Source of the DNA: Bacillota bacterium
Lineage (GTDB): Bacteria; Bacillota; Clostridia; Oscillospirales; Acutalibacteraceae
Assembly: GCA_021769885.1 (NCBI GenBank)
Contig: JAETSA010000006.1
Coordinates: 62,001 to 126,000 of the forward strand
Reading direction: 5' to 3'
Length of the DNA stretch: 64,000 nt
The translations under genes were made by a program, and so were the position numbers. The notes under the pieces are model-generated. The model was not told the DNA's origin, made no database searches, and was given only the letters and a program-made list of their open reading frames with translations. How positions within the stretch are numbered: the first letter of the stretch is position 1; each line of letters starts with the position of its first letter. Below, in pieces: positions 16,375-24,976 of the stretch.

Positions 16375-17016
16375 ATGCTTTCTTATATTCTCTCGGCGGC
16401 GGTAGCCTATTTGCTCGGTTCTTTAAGCTTCGGCATCATTCTTTCCAAGGTGAAATACAAAAAGGATATTCGCGACTACGGCTCAAACAATGCGGGTATG
16501 ACCAATACCTTGCGTACGTTCGGTAAGCGTGCGGCGGCGTTTGTATTTATCTTTGATGCGCTCAAGGGCTCGGCGGCGGTGCTTTTGGCAAAATATGTGC
16601 TCAGCTTTCGCGGCGACGCACAGCTTTGCGCGTATATTGCCCTGATTTTTGCAGTCGTCGGGCATATGTTTCCCGTTTACTTTAATTTTAAAGGCGGAAA
16701 AGGCGCGGCAACTGCACTCGGTGCCACCACAGCACTTGCACCGCTGACCTTTCCGCTGGTAATGCTTCCGTTTTTTGCGGTCGTAGGGATTTCAAAAATG
16801 GTATCGCTTGCATCGATCATTTCGGGGCTTCTTTTACCCTTTGTAACCTTTGGGATTTATTATTTCAAAGGCGAACCGGCGCTTGTCCCGACGATTTGCA
16901 CCGCAGTGGTTGCCGTTTTGATCGTGTTTATGCACCGTTCCAACATCAAACGGATTTTAAAAGGCGAGGAAAGAAAAATCGGCTCCGATAAATCGAAAGC
17001 CGAAAAAGAATCATAA
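16375..17016 (+). CDS. plsY: Acyl-phosphate:glycerol-3-phosphate acyltransferase PlsY
   Basis: A 213-residue integral membrane enzyme (EC 2.3.1.275) that makes 1-acyl-glycerol 3-phosphate from acyl phosphate, the first committed step of phospholipid synthesis. The three conserved cytoplasmic blocks are visible: YGSNNAGMTNTLRTFG (about 36-51), FNFKGGKGAATALGA (about 102-116) and HRSNIKRILKGEE (about 184-196). Five membrane helices separate them. The C-terminus is charged. It has a consensus promoter and AGAGGTG about ten bases before the ATG. Its last codons overlap the 3' end of the convergent DUF1294 gene by 6 bp. Identity is secure. Confidence 0.96.
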   Translation: MLSYILSAAVAYLLGSLSFGIILSKVKYKKDIRDYGSNNAGMTNTLRTFGKRAAAFVFIFDALKGSAAVLLAKYVLSFRGDAQLCAYIALIFAVVGHMFPVYFNFKGGKGAATALGATTALAPLTFPLVMLPFFAVVGISKMVSLASIISGLLLPFVTFGIYYFKGEPALVPTICTAVVAVLIVFMHRSNIKRILKGEERKIGSDKSKAEKES

Positions 17017-17301
17017 CAGCATCGGTAAGTACGAATACCACAGAACCAAAAGCCCGATTTGCACAAGCACCAAAGCGGGCAAGCCCCACATAAATTTTTT
17101 GTGCCGCGTTTTGTGGCGAATACAGCGCATCACAAGATACATCGGCAGTGCCGCACCAAGCGCACCGACCGTCAAAAGAGTCCTTTCGGGGACTCTTCTT
17201 TTTTTGTGAATTGCGGCGCGTTTGTCGTGCACAGTCATAATTACCCCGACTGCGGAAATACAAATACAATAGACAAGCAAAATTTTCGCTTCCAAAACCA
17301 T
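17011..17301 (-). CDS. DUF1294 family small membrane protein
   Basis: A 96-residue membrane protein with the DUF1294 layout: a first helix (LLVYCICISAVGVIMTV), the conserved DKRAAIHKKRRVPERTL stretch, a glycine-rich helix (TVGALGAALPMYLVM), the polar RHKTRHKKF block and a final helix. Function of the family is unknown. The open frame extends to 17364, but the ATG at 17301 gives the usual family start, with GGTGATG just upstream. Its 3' end overlaps plsY by 6 bp tail to tail, so no bidirectional terminator separates them. Confidence 0.85.
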   Translation of the reverse strand: MVLEAKILLVYCICISAVGVIMTVHDKRAAIHKKRRVPERTLLTVGALGAALPMYLVMRCIRHKTRHKKFMWGLPALVLVQIGLLVLWYSYLPMLL

Positions 17302-17358
17302 ATCATCACCGAATCTATTGTATTCTGTTTTTGCAAAAATGTCAAAGGGGAGTATACG

Positions 17359-18597
17359 ATGCATAAACGTTTTTTGTTCGCCTTTCTGTTTATTGTTGCG
17401 GCAGGGCTTGCGATTTATTTCTTTTCACAGCCGAAACACGATGCGCCGCTCCCGCAGTCGGAATCCGTACAGCCCGCGCCGAGCGTTGCCGCCGATGATG
17501 AGCTGTGTGCAGTGTGGGTGAATTACAATGAGCTGTCTATGAAATCGCTCGGCGGCGGCACGGAAGAAGATTTCAAAAATAAGGCGGAGGAAATGTGCCG
17601 TAACATCCGCGCGTGGGGAATGAACACCGTCATTTTGCACGTGCGTCCGTTTTGCGATGCGTTTTACCCTTCGGAGCATTTTCCGTGGAGTGCATATCTT
17701 TCAGGCACACAGGGGCAGGCGGTCGGCTATGACCCTGTCGGCATTTTTTTATCGTGCGCCAAGGCGCAAAATCTTTCCGTGCAGGCGTGGATTAACCCCT
17801 ACCGCGTGCTCCTATCGGCGGAATGGGCGGATTTGAGCGCAAACAATCCCGCAAAACAGTGGTACGAAGCGGGAAAATTCGAAAATCTGCTGTTGACAGA
17901 CAGTGGCATTTATTTGAATCCCGCATCCTTGGAAGCACAGACCTTGATTATTAACGGCGTGCGGGAGCTTTTGCAAAAATACAGCTTTGACGCCGTGCAT
18001 ATGGATGACTACTTTTACCCGACAACCGACCCGTCTGTGGACGCCCCGTCTTATGAAGCGTACCTGTCGGCGGGCGGCAGACTCACGCAGGATGATTGGC
18101 GGCGGGAAAATGTGAGTATGTTCGTAAGCGCACTGTATACGGCAATCAAAGCGCAGAATCCGCAGACACAGCTTGTGATAAGCCCCGGCGGGGATATTCG
18201 GAAAAATCACGACAATCTGTATGCCGATGTCGAACGCTGGGCGCGGGAACCCGGATTCTTGGATGTCTTGATACCGCAGTTGTATTACGGCTTTGAAAAC
18301 GGTACAAGGCCCTTCGCACAGACCGCCGCAGAATGGGCAAATCTTCGATTCGCGGAAAATGTAACGCTGTGCTTCGGGCTTGCCGCCTATAAATGCGGCA
18401 AAGAGGATGTGCACGCGGGCACGGGGTCGCTCGAATGGGCACAGCAGTCCGATATTCTTGCAAGGCAGTTAGAGCTTTGCCGTACCCTGCCGCACTACGG
18501 CGGCTTTGCGCTGTATACATATTCCAGTATTTACATGGCGGATTCCGACGAAAATATGAAAAAAGAGTGGAAAAATTTCAGAAATGTGTTACAATGA
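17359..18597 (+). CDS. GH10-like (GHL10/DUF187) family secreted glycoside hydrolase
   Basis: A 412-residue exported protein. An N-terminal anchor or signal (FLFAFLFIVAAGLAIYFFSQ, about residues 5-24) is followed by a low-complexity P/Q/S/A linker, then a TIM-barrel of the GHL10/DUF187 type. Typical blocks are CAVWVNYNELSM, HVRPFCDAFYPS, VQAWINPYRVLL, DAVHMDDYFYPT (near 215, with the paired aspartates), LVISPGGDI and YYGFENGTRPF. YngK of Bacillus subtilis belongs here; enzymes of the family are thought to cut wall or exopolysaccharide glycans. The ATG at 17359 follows AAAGGGGAG. The next gene, a wall amidase, starts 40 bp downstream, so both are probably co-expressed. Confidence 0.88.
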   Translation: MHKRFLFAFLFIVAAGLAIYFFSQPKHDAPLPQSESVQPAPSVAADDELCAVWVNYNELSMKSLGGGTEEDFKNKAEEMCRNIRAWGMNTVILHVRPFCDAFYPSEHFPWSAYLSGTQGQAVGYDPVGIFLSCAKAQNLSVQAWINPYRVLLSAEWADLSANNPAKQWYEAGKFENLLLTDSGIYLNPASLEAQTLIINGVRELLQKYSFDAVHMDDYFYPTTDPSVDAPSYEAYLSAGGRLTQDDWRRENVSMFVSALYTAIKAQNPQTQLVISPGGDIRKNHDNLYADVERWAREPGFLDVLIPQLYYGFENGTRPFAQTAAEWANLRFAENVTLCFGLAAYKCGKEDVHAGTGSLEWAQQSDILARQLELCRTLPHYGGFALYTYSSIYMADSDENMKKEWKNFRNVLQ

Positions 18598-18637
18598 GAA
18601 AAAGAACCTAAGATAAGGAGGAGATGACCGACCGAAA

Positions 18638-20431
18638 ATGCGAATCGATAAAAAACAATGGATAGGTGCGCTGATACTTTTACTGCTCAGTGTACCGATT
18701 GCAGCTTCGGCATACTTGCAAGGTTCGATTCTGAAAGCGGTTCAAGCACCTGCGGTTATACAGGAAACCGATTCGGAAGCAGAAAGCGCGACGACGTCCG
18801 ATTCCCCTGCAACCACCGAAGAGCCGACAAGCGATGCCCCTGTGATTTTGCGGGCAGTTTCGCCTACGGAGAATCTCTCAGCGGACGGCGGAATGCTTTT
18901 GGAGGTTACTGCAGAGGCTGCCAAGGATGCCAAGGTTTCCGTTACCCTCGGTAAGCTGTCAGCGACGCTTACGCCGACTTCGGAAACTGCGGACGGGACA
19001 GGCTTTGTAACCTATACAGGGGCATTCACGCTCCCTGCGGGCAAGCCGAAAAAACAGTCGCTCGGCACGCTCCGCTTCACGGCTGAAGTCAACGGACAAG
19101 TCGGAACGCTTTCGGGCGCAAATGTCACGGTGAATGCACTGCAATATGCCGACATCCCTATCGATGTCGGGCAGGGTACCGTGAAGCCGCCCGTGATTTC
19201 GGGCGAGGGTAAGGTGGACGTGCTGTCGCCCGAAACCGATTACGGCAGAGGTACGGCGCGTATCCTACGCGTCACTGCCGATTACGCTGAAACCTGCCCG
19301 GGCAATACCGCCAACGACCAATCCTCTCCGCTGTGCACGCCGTTCTTAGGCGGTACATACGATTACATCACAGGCGAGGGGACTTTTGACGGCAAGGCGT
19401 ATTATATTACGAAATCGGGCTATAAGGTCGAGCAGGCGGATTCCGAGAGCTTTGACGGCTACGTATTGCCGACCAATACCGCTTCGGTGTATAAATCCTA
19501 CACGAGCGGCGAAAGCCACGTGATTTTGACGATGAACTGGAAGGTGCCCTTTGTCTCGGAGCTGAAGCCGCAGGCATACCATAAGGGCTACACCGACCGC
19601 GTGTTTAATGTAACGAACTGCACGGCGCAGTATATTGATTTCACCTTTTATTACACCAATGCCGCTGAAGGCAGTGTGGATTTTTCGGGCAGTAATGTCG
19701 TGAAATCCGCCGAATGGCGAAGCATCGGGGAAAACGGCACAACGACCCTGCGCGTGTATCTGCGGCAAAACGGGAAGTTTTACGGCTACCGCGCGTATTA
19801 TTCGAGTGATAACCGCTTGGTGTTGAGCTTCCGCAATAAGCCGAAATCCGTGCGCAATGCCGTGGTCGCAATCGACCCGGGGCACGGCGGACGTGACTGT
19901 GGTGCGATTGCCGTAAACGGCGCATATGAATCCGCGCTGAATCTGCGTGTATCTGCACTGCTCAAGCAAAAGCTGGAAGCACAGGGCGTGCGCGTGGTGA
20001 TTTTCCGTACAAATGATGTTTATTTGAGCAAGGACGAGCGGCGGCAAAAAGCGCGCGAGTCGGGTGCGGATGCCTATATTTCTCTGCACCACAATTCCTC
20101 ACCGTCGTCCACCTTGAGCGGCACAGAGGTCTATTATTACCGCGCGTATTCGAAGCCCCTTGCGGCAAGCATCCACGCGAATCTCGCCGCATCCTGGCAG
20201 GATATTTATAAAAATAATGCCGCAATGCGCGCAAAGGTCATCCCGCAGGATGGCGGCGTGCGGTATTATCCGTTCGGCGTAACGCGTGTGGAGGAGTGCC
20301 CTGCGGTGCTCGTAGAGTGCGGCTATCTTTCCAACACGGCGGAGTGTGATGCCTGCTACGATCCTGTTAATCAGGACAAGACTGCCGAAGCAATCTGCCG
20401 CGGGATTCTCAATTATTTAAAAAACAGTTAA
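18638..20431 (+). CDS. N-acetylmuramoyl-L-alanine amidase (Amidase_3) with long N-terminal region
   Basis: A 597-residue secreted zinc amidase (EC 3.5.1.28) that cleaves the MurNAc-L-Ala bond of peptidoglycan. A signal segment (WIGALILLLLSVPIAASAYL, residues 9-28) precedes a Ser/Thr/Glu linker and about 300 residues of beta-rich sequence that I do not recognise beyond an Ig-like or AMIN-like look. The catalytic domain occupies about 408-597: VVAIDPGHGG gives the first zinc His, YESALNL the Glu ligand, SLHHNS the second His, and VECGYLSN the catalytic Glu. The ribosome site AAGGAGGAG lies upstream. It sits between a GH10-like hydrolase and a glucosaminidase, an evident wall-lytic cluster. Confidence 0.93.
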   Translation: MRIDKKQWIGALILLLLSVPIAASAYLQGSILKAVQAPAVIQETDSEAESATTSDSPATTEEPTSDAPVILRAVSPTENLSADGGMLLEVTAEAAKDAKVSVTLGKLSATLTPTSETADGTGFVTYTGAFTLPAGKPKKQSLGTLRFTAEVNGQVGTLSGANVTVNALQYADIPIDVGQGTVKPPVISGEGKVDVLSPETDYGRGTARILRVTADYAETCPGNTANDQSSPLCTPFLGGTYDYITGEGTFDGKAYYITKSGYKVEQADSESFDGYVLPTNTASVYKSYTSGESHVILTMNWKVPFVSELKPQAYHKGYTDRVFNVTNCTAQYIDFTFYYTNAAEGSVDFSGSNVVKSAEWRSIGENGTTTLRVYLRQNGKFYGYRAYYSSDNRLVLSFRNKPKSVRNAVVAIDPGHGGRDCGAIAVNGAYESALNLRVSALLKQKLEAQGVRVVIFRTNDVYLSKDERRQKARESGADAYISLHHNSSPSSTLSGTEVYYYRAYSKPLAASIHANLAASWQDIYKNNAAMRAKVIPQDGGVRYYPFGVTRVEECPAVLVECGYLSNTAECDACYDPVNQDKTAEAICRGILNYLKNS

Positions 20432-20469
20432 TTTTCCATTTGCTTTCATAGAAAGGACACGGTAAACCT

Positions 20470-22065
20470 ATGAAAAAGAAAAAAATTCTTCGTTCTTTGT
20501 TGGCGGTACTGCTGATTTTATGTGTGACCGCATTGCCCGTATTTGCTTTGACGGGTACGGTTGTAACACAGGGAAGCAGTTTGAAAATCCGAAAAGGACC
20601 GGGTACGGGCTATGAGGAAGCCTTTAAGTTAAGCCCGGGTGATTCCGTAACGATTTTAGGGGAATTTAAAAGTGATAAAGGCGATATTGAGAAGTATCCG
20701 ATTTGGTATAAAATCGCCTATGAAATGAAAAGCGGACAGGTTTTAGAGGGCTACGCAGCGGCGAATTACATTACGATTGACGGCGCGCCCGACCCTGTTC
20801 CCGGCGGCGAAGTGGATATTTACGCATATCCCGAAGCCTACCGTCCCTATTTAAAATCGCTTGCCGAAGCGCATCCGAATTGGAAATTCACATTCTTTGA
20901 CACGGGCTTGGATTGGAATACCGTGATGGATAATGAATGCTACCGCGGTGAGCCGTTCCGCAATGTGGTCAGCAAATCCAGTCCCGAAAGCTATCGTTAT
21001 AAAGACGAAAACGGCAACTATGTAAAATCCGCCGAAGGCTGGTATCAGGCTTCCGACGCAGTTGTCGCGTACTATATGGACCCGCGCAACCTGATGACGG
21101 AATCCCGCATATTCCAGTTTGAAAAGCTGACCTTTGATGCCAATGTGCATTCCGTAGCGGGCACCGAGGCAATGCTGAAAAACAGTTTTATGGCAAACAC
21201 CAAAATCACGGCGGACGACGGCAGACTGATTACTTACGCCGAAGCGATTTACGAAGCCGGCAAGGCGGCGAATGCAAGTCCGTATTATTTGGCGGCAAAA
21301 ATTATTCAAGAGGTCGGCAGAAACGGAAGCAATTCCACCAGCGGTACATATATTGCCAAAGACGGAACGGATTGCAGCGGCTATTATAATTATTACAATA
21401 TTCAGGCGACCTCTGCCACAAATGACCCCGTAAAGCAGGGCTTGCAATGGGCGGCACAAACCAATTCCGACGAAACCAAAAACTACGGCAGACCTTGGAC
21501 AAGTCCGTATAAATCCATCGTAGGCGGCGCGAAATACATTACGAAAAACTATATTGCCAAAGGGCAGGATACTCTGTATTTGCAGAAGTTTGACGTGACC
21601 GACGGCGGCAACGGCTTCTATTGGCATCAGTATATGACCAATGTGGCAGGCGCAGTCGGTGAGTCGGGCATCACCCAAAAAGGGTATGTCAATAACAATA
21701 TGTTGACGAACGATTTTGTGTTTGTGATTCCGCTTTACGATAATCTGCCCGCCGAACGCTCCCGTTTGCCGGGCGATACCTCGGTTGACCCTGCGCCGAT
21801 TCCCGACCCGAAACCGGTTGACCCCGACCCCGTTGACCCCGACCCGCCCGTCAATCCTGATCCGCCGAAGTGCGGCGATGTGAATGAAGACGGTACAATC
21901 AACGCGGTGGATGCACGCTGGGCGTTACAGGCGGCTTCCGGTGCCCGACAGCTTACCGAATCGCAGAAAAAACAGGCGGATGCGAACAACGACGGAAATA
22001 TCAATGCCGTGGATGCACGCTGGATTTTGCAAGCCGCATCAGGCGCCCGAAAATTAGAAGCATAA
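20470..22065 (+). CDS. Secreted SH3b / beta-N-acetylglucosaminidase with dockerin module
   Basis: A 531-residue secreted wall hydrolase. Order: signal peptide (about 1-27, ending PVFALTG), bacterial SH3 domain (about 30-100, SSLKIRKGPGTGYEEAFKLS), glucosaminidase domain (about 120-430; HPNWKFTFFDTGLDWNTVM, AAKIIQEVG with the likely catalytic Glu, SGYYNYYNI), a Pro-Asp linker of PDP/VDPDP repeats, and two dockerin-type F-hand repeats (GDVNEDGTINAVDARWALQ and NNDGNINAVDARWILQ). The last two share the AVDARWxLQAASGAR form seen in Oscillospirales. A dockerin should bind a cohesin or act as a calcium-dependent surface anchor; no cohesin is in this window. RBS AGAAAGGACACGG precedes the ATG. Confidence 0.92.
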   Translation: MKKKKILRSLLAVLLILCVTALPVFALTGTVVTQGSSLKIRKGPGTGYEEAFKLSPGDSVTILGEFKSDKGDIEKYPIWYKIAYEMKSGQVLEGYAAANYITIDGAPDPVPGGEVDIYAYPEAYRPYLKSLAEAHPNWKFTFFDTGLDWNTVMDNECYRGEPFRNVVSKSSPESYRYKDENGNYVKSAEGWYQASDAVVAYYMDPRNLMTESRIFQFEKLTFDANVHSVAGTEAMLKNSFMANTKITADDGRLITYAEAIYEAGKAANASPYYLAAKIIQEVGRNGSNSTSGTYIAKDGTDCSGYYNYYNIQATSATNDPVKQGLQWAAQTNSDETKNYGRPWTSPYKSIVGGAKYITKNYIAKGQDTLYLQKFDVTDGGNGFYWHQYMTNVAGAVGESGITQKGYVNNNMLTNDFVFVIPLYDNLPAERSRLPGDTSVDPAPIPDPKPVDPDPVDPDPPVNPDPPKCGDVNEDGTINAVDARWALQAASGARQLTESQKKQADANNDGNINAVDARWILQAASGARKLEA

Positions 22066-22114
22066 AATAAAATATGTAATCCTATTATTAAGGCGCGCAG
22101 AAGTCTGCAGAAAA

Positions 22115-22290
22115 AACTTGTTATCCTCCCTCTGACGAGGGTCGATTCCCCCACAGTGTGGGGGAAATGTCCGCGTAGCGGACAAAGGGGGACCGCCGCC
22201 GTCAGCGGGTGGCACGCGCAAAGCGCGTGACGGAGGGAGAGAAAATCCCGAAAATCAAGTTTTCTGACTACTCCTCAGTCTCGCTTCACT
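22115..22290. repeat. Dispersed hairpin repeat cluster (Clostridia type)
   Basis: A series of palindromes: CCTCTGACGAGG, GATTCCCCCACAGTGTGGGGG, TGTCCGCGTAGCGGACA, CACGCGCAAAGCGCGTG, then GGAGGGAGAG and CTCAGTCTCGCTTCACTC. The GATTCCCC/GGGGAAATGTC part is a distant relative of the 61-bp cassettes found inside the GTAG arrays, but here it stands alone. Confidence 0.7.
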
Positions 22291-22344
22291 CAATAGTCGC
22301 TGACGGTATCAGCCTATGACTATGGAATCCGGATTTACTTTTTT

Positions 22345-22389
22345 TGATACGCCAAGGCGCGCAGAAGTGCAAGCTTCTGCGCGCCTTGG
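22345..22389 (-). terminator. Intrinsic terminator of the 96-residue hypothetical gene
   Basis: Seventeen-base-pair stem CCAAGGCGCGCAGAAG/CTTCTGCGCGCCTTGG; on the minus strand it is followed by CGTATCAAAAAAAG. A T-run precedes it on the plus strand. It ends the unit at 22410. Confidence 0.65.
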
Positions 22390-22409
22390 TCGTTTCATAC
22401 AAAATTGTT

Positions 22410-22700
22410 TTACCGCAAATCCTGCAAATCTGCTGCGGAAATGTCGTTCTCCACATTATCCCTTGCAAGGTCTGTATCCAACACTGGGTAGATGTCGGGC
22501 ACGGGTGCTTCCGTTTTGTCAGCTTTCAGCGGCGGATTTGTGTGATACACCTTTTGACTCGGTGCGTGCGTCCCTGCAATAACCGCGTTGGCGCGCGCTT
22601 TTTTATGCTTCGCTTTGCCCTGAATTTCGGGCACTGCCGCCTCGTCGTTTTTAGGTTCCGTATGTGTGCGCGACGGACGCTTCATACCTTGTTTTGCCAT
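22410..22700 (-). CDS. Conserved hypothetical hydrophilic protein, 96 residues
   Basis: A small, charged, cysteine-free protein with no membrane segment, beginning MAKQGMKRPSRTHTEPKND and containing VPEIQGKAKHKKARANAVI and APSQKVYH. I know similar short proteins only as conserved hypotheticals of Clostridia; no function is established. The ATG at 22700 has a clear GAGGTG ribosome site, which supports a real gene. It lies 39 bp downstream of the MITE-interrupted DUF2798 gene on the same strand, so the insertion may also have reduced its expression. The composition (Lys, Pro, Thr rich) suggests a disordered or nucleic-acid-associated protein; that is a guess. Confidence 0.7.
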   Translation of the reverse strand: MAKQGMKRPSRTHTEPKNDEAAVPEIQGKAKHKKARANAVIAGTHAPSQKVYHTNPPLKADKTEAPVPDIYPVLDTDLARDNVENDISAADLQDLR

Positions 22701-22739
22701 AAAATCACCTCAAGGCTATTGTGTCCGCGCGGGTTTTAT

Positions 22740-23594
22740 CTATACTTGCGCTGTTGTGACTTCTTGTTCGAGCGCCTGTGTACGGTTTTGCTTGCATGCT
22801 TTGAACAGCGTGCGTACAAGGGGCTGTATAAAGAAAAGCTGTGTGAAAAATGCAAACGGGAAATTGAAGCAAACCAATTTCAGCCAGTTTGCGAGTAAGG
22901 TAAGCAGATGAAAGCCCTGAAAATAAGGGTAGTAAAGAATTGCGGCGAGCAAGCTCATAGACGGGCACATTAACCCGACCGTGGCGCAAATGACCGCAGT
23001 TTCAAATAAAACGGGATGTGTGGTCTTGGGGTCGAATACACGGCAGGCGAGCCGAAAAGAACACGGACTGCCCATCACGGTTTCCAATGTGTAGGCGAGC
23101 ACAAATTCAATCAAAATTACCGCCCAAATCGGCAGAAAGTGCCCGAACATCAGCACGCCGCCCTGCGCACGGATGGCGGACAAAACACTGCTTTCTCCCG
23201 TCAGCGACATAAGCATTTCACCGTTTACAACATATAAGCTGAGGAGAGTCGAACACAATATGCCGAAAACTTGTTTTTGCGGCGAATTTTCACGTTTTCA
23301 TCCTTGTCGGGCGACAGCCCGACGGCGGTTTCAAACGCAAAAATTCATCCACAACTCCTGCGTTTTCGGTGCTTCGCAGTTTAAAATAGTCATATTTTTG
23401 TTGAAACAAGGCACAAAATCGATGGCATACTGCCGTATGCCGAGATTTTTAACGCAGTTTCAGCGGAAATAGGGCATTTTAAACCATATCGGGCTCGACT
23501 CTCCTCAGCTTAAGCTGTAAAAAACATACGCGTGCACCGTGATGACTACCGTAATCAGCGCAAAAATCATTCTTTGAAATTGGTTCCTTGGCAT
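22740..23594 (-). pseudogene. DUF2798-like membrane protein gene interrupted by a MITE
   Basis: The gene starts at the ATG at 23594 (AAAGGAG seven bases upstream) and reads MPRNQFQRMIFALITVV then ITVHAYVFYSL before entering the 274-bp MITE, where a TGA follows two codons later. On the far side the same frame resumes as YVVNGEMLMSLTGESS and continues for about 160 residues with four hydrophobic segments, ending at 22740. Removing the element and one TA restores an intact DUF2798-type membrane protein of about 190 residues. The family has no known function. The rest is undamaged, so the insertion looks recent. Translation of the downstream part from an internal start is possible but would lack the first helix. 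Confidence 0.9.
23237..23510. mobile_element. 274-bp MITE, copy 2, inside the DUF2798 gene
   Basis: Same length and orientation as the copy at 8171. The terminal inverted repeats are perfect over 16 bp (AGCTGAGGAGAGTCGA at both ends) and imperfect to about 27 bp. TA flanks both sides (23235-23236, 23511-23512). The interrupted reading frame shows the empty site to be TACAGCTTATATG, so TA is a true target duplication. The internal hairpin is GTCGGGC/GCCCGAC, different in both arms from copy 1. Confidence 0.93.
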
Positions 23595-23776
23595 AGAAAT
23601 TCTCCTTTTTCGCATAAAAAAACACATACAGCCGTTGTGCGCAATCCAATCAGTGTTTTAAGTTCCGTAATCAGATTTACGTGCAAAACGCTACATGTGT
23701 CATCTTATGCTTATTTTGTTTTTTGCATTTTATCACAAATTTTTCGGAAAAGTCAAGAAAAATATGCGGTAAATTC

Positions 23777-23848
23777 CATTATTCATTTTTCATTATTCAT
23801 TAAAAATCCTGTCGGATGAACAATGAATAATGAATGATGAATAATGAA
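23777..23848. repeat. ATTCATT inverted repeat
   Basis: CATTATTCATTTTTCATTATTCATT on one side pairs with AATGAATAATGAATGATGAATAATG-type sequence on the other, around a loop holding AAAATCCTGTCGGATG. The loop echoes the tRNA-Val terminator 20 bp further on. A small dispersed palindrome without coding capacity. Confidence 0.7.
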
Positions 23849-23857
23849 GAATACAAA

Positions 23858-23890
23858 GAAAAAATCCCGTCGAAAACCGACAGGATTTTT
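23858..23890 (-). terminator. Intrinsic terminator of tRNA-Val
   Basis: Stem AAAATCCCGTCG/CGACAGGATTTT with one mismatch; read on the minus strand it ends in TTTTTTCTTTG. Confidence 0.82.
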
Positions 23891-23894
23891 CCTT

Positions 23895-23970
23895 TGGTGG
23901 ACGTTAACGGACTCGAACCGCTGACCCTTCGCACGTCAAGCGAATGCTCTACCAACTGAGCTAAACGTCC
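23895..23970 (-). tRNA. tRNA-Val (anticodon GAC)
   Basis: A 76-nt tRNA with encoded CCA. The acceptor stem is GGACGTT/AACGTCC with discriminator A. The D-arm is TAGCTCAGTTGGTAGAGCA, the anticodon loop TTGACGT gives GAC for valine codon GUC, and the T-arm holds GGTTCGAGTCC. It is a single gene with its own terminator downstream. Confidence 0.96.
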
Positions 23971-24118
23971 TTCTTTGTTGCTGTTGTATTATAGCGGAAT
24001 CCGCATAAAAAATCAAGTGTTTTTTTAAGATTTTTTCAAAAAGCAAGAAAAAAAGAGAAAAAGGCGCGCCGCCGCCGCATATAGTTTTATAAAAACAAAC
24101 AAAGGAAACGGTGAGAAA

Positions 24119-24976
24119 ATGCAGTTCAATGAAGATTTTTCGGAAGTAGCAGAACGCCCCTATACCTCGCGGGCGGCGCGGCGCGCGAATACCTTTACCG
24201 AAGAGGAAACACCGCCGCGAAAAGGGGATTTTCTTCTGCGCGTGACCGTTACGCAGATTATCTTATGCCTTTTGGTCGTGCTGGCGGTGTTCGGTCTCTG
24301 CAAATCGGATTCGCCGCGCTTTGCACAGCTGCGCACGTCGTACGAAACCCTGTTTTCGCGGGATATGGAGAAGAACGAACTGCGCGAAACCTTCCGCCGT
24401 GTGACAGCATTTGTTTTCAAGCCGCAAAATGCACAGGCGAACGCACCCGAAACCACGGAATCGCCGTCCGAATCGGCACAATCCGAATCCGAAAGCACAG
24501 ACTTCGGCGCAGGCGGCGAGGATTTACTGCCCTCGACCGACAAAGCCTCTTTTGCCCCGCTGACAGTTACGGGTACATTTCACAAGCCTGTCGCGTATAC
24601 GCGCATCACCTCAAAATACGGATATCGTGTGAATCCCGTCACAAATGAATACGGTTTCCATTCGGGACTCGATATGGCATCACCCGAGGGCACACCGATT
24701 TATGCCGCATTTTCAGGCACAGTCGAAACCGTGTCGGAATCGAACGGACGCGGCAAATACTTGATTTTGACACACAATAACGGTTTGCAGACGATTTATT
24801 GCCATTGCAGTGCGATTATGGTCGAAGCGGGCACGAAAATCAACGGCGGCGAAAAAATTGCCGAGGTCGGCGCGACAGGACAGGCAACAGGCCCGCACTT
24901 GCACTTAGAGGTCTTGCTGAACGGGATGCGCTACGACCCTGCGTGGCTGTTGGGGCTTTATGCGCTTCGCGGTTAA
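24119..24976 (+). CDS. M23 (LytM) family protein, SpoIVFA-like
   Basis: A 285-residue membrane protein with a cytosolic N-terminus rich in charged residues, one membrane helix (IILCLLVVLAVFGLC, about 47-61), a disordered Ser/Glu/Pro linker, and a C-terminal LytM domain (about 160-280). All four M23 zinc ligands are present: His and Asp in FHSGLDM (near 181) and the HxH in PHLHLEV (near 260). The gene overlaps by 17 bp a site-2 protease of the SpoIVFB type, the arrangement of the spoIVF operon. In Bacillus subtilis SpoIVFA holds and restrains SpoIVFB in the outer forespore membrane during pro-sigma-K processing. That role is inferred from context; a free wall endopeptidase is the alternative. 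Confidence 0.82.
   Translation: MQFNEDFSEVAERPYTSRAARRANTFTEEETPPRKGDFLLRVTVTQIILCLLVVLAVFGLCKSDSPRFAQLRTSYETLFSRDMEKNELRETFRRVTAFVFKPQNAQANAPETTESPSESAQSESESTDFGAGGEDLLPSTDKASFAPLTVTGTFHKPVAYTRITSKYGYRVNPVTNEYGFHSGLDMASPEGTPIYAAFSGTVETVSESNGRGKYLILTHNNGLQTIYCHCSAIMVEAGTKINGGEKIAEVGATGQATGPHLHLEVLLNGMRYDPAWLLGLYALRG

Noticed and set aside
20470-22065. Cellulosome component
   Set aside because: Two dockerin proteins are present, but their other domains are wall hydrolase and LRR adhesin, and no cohesin or cellulase is in the window.
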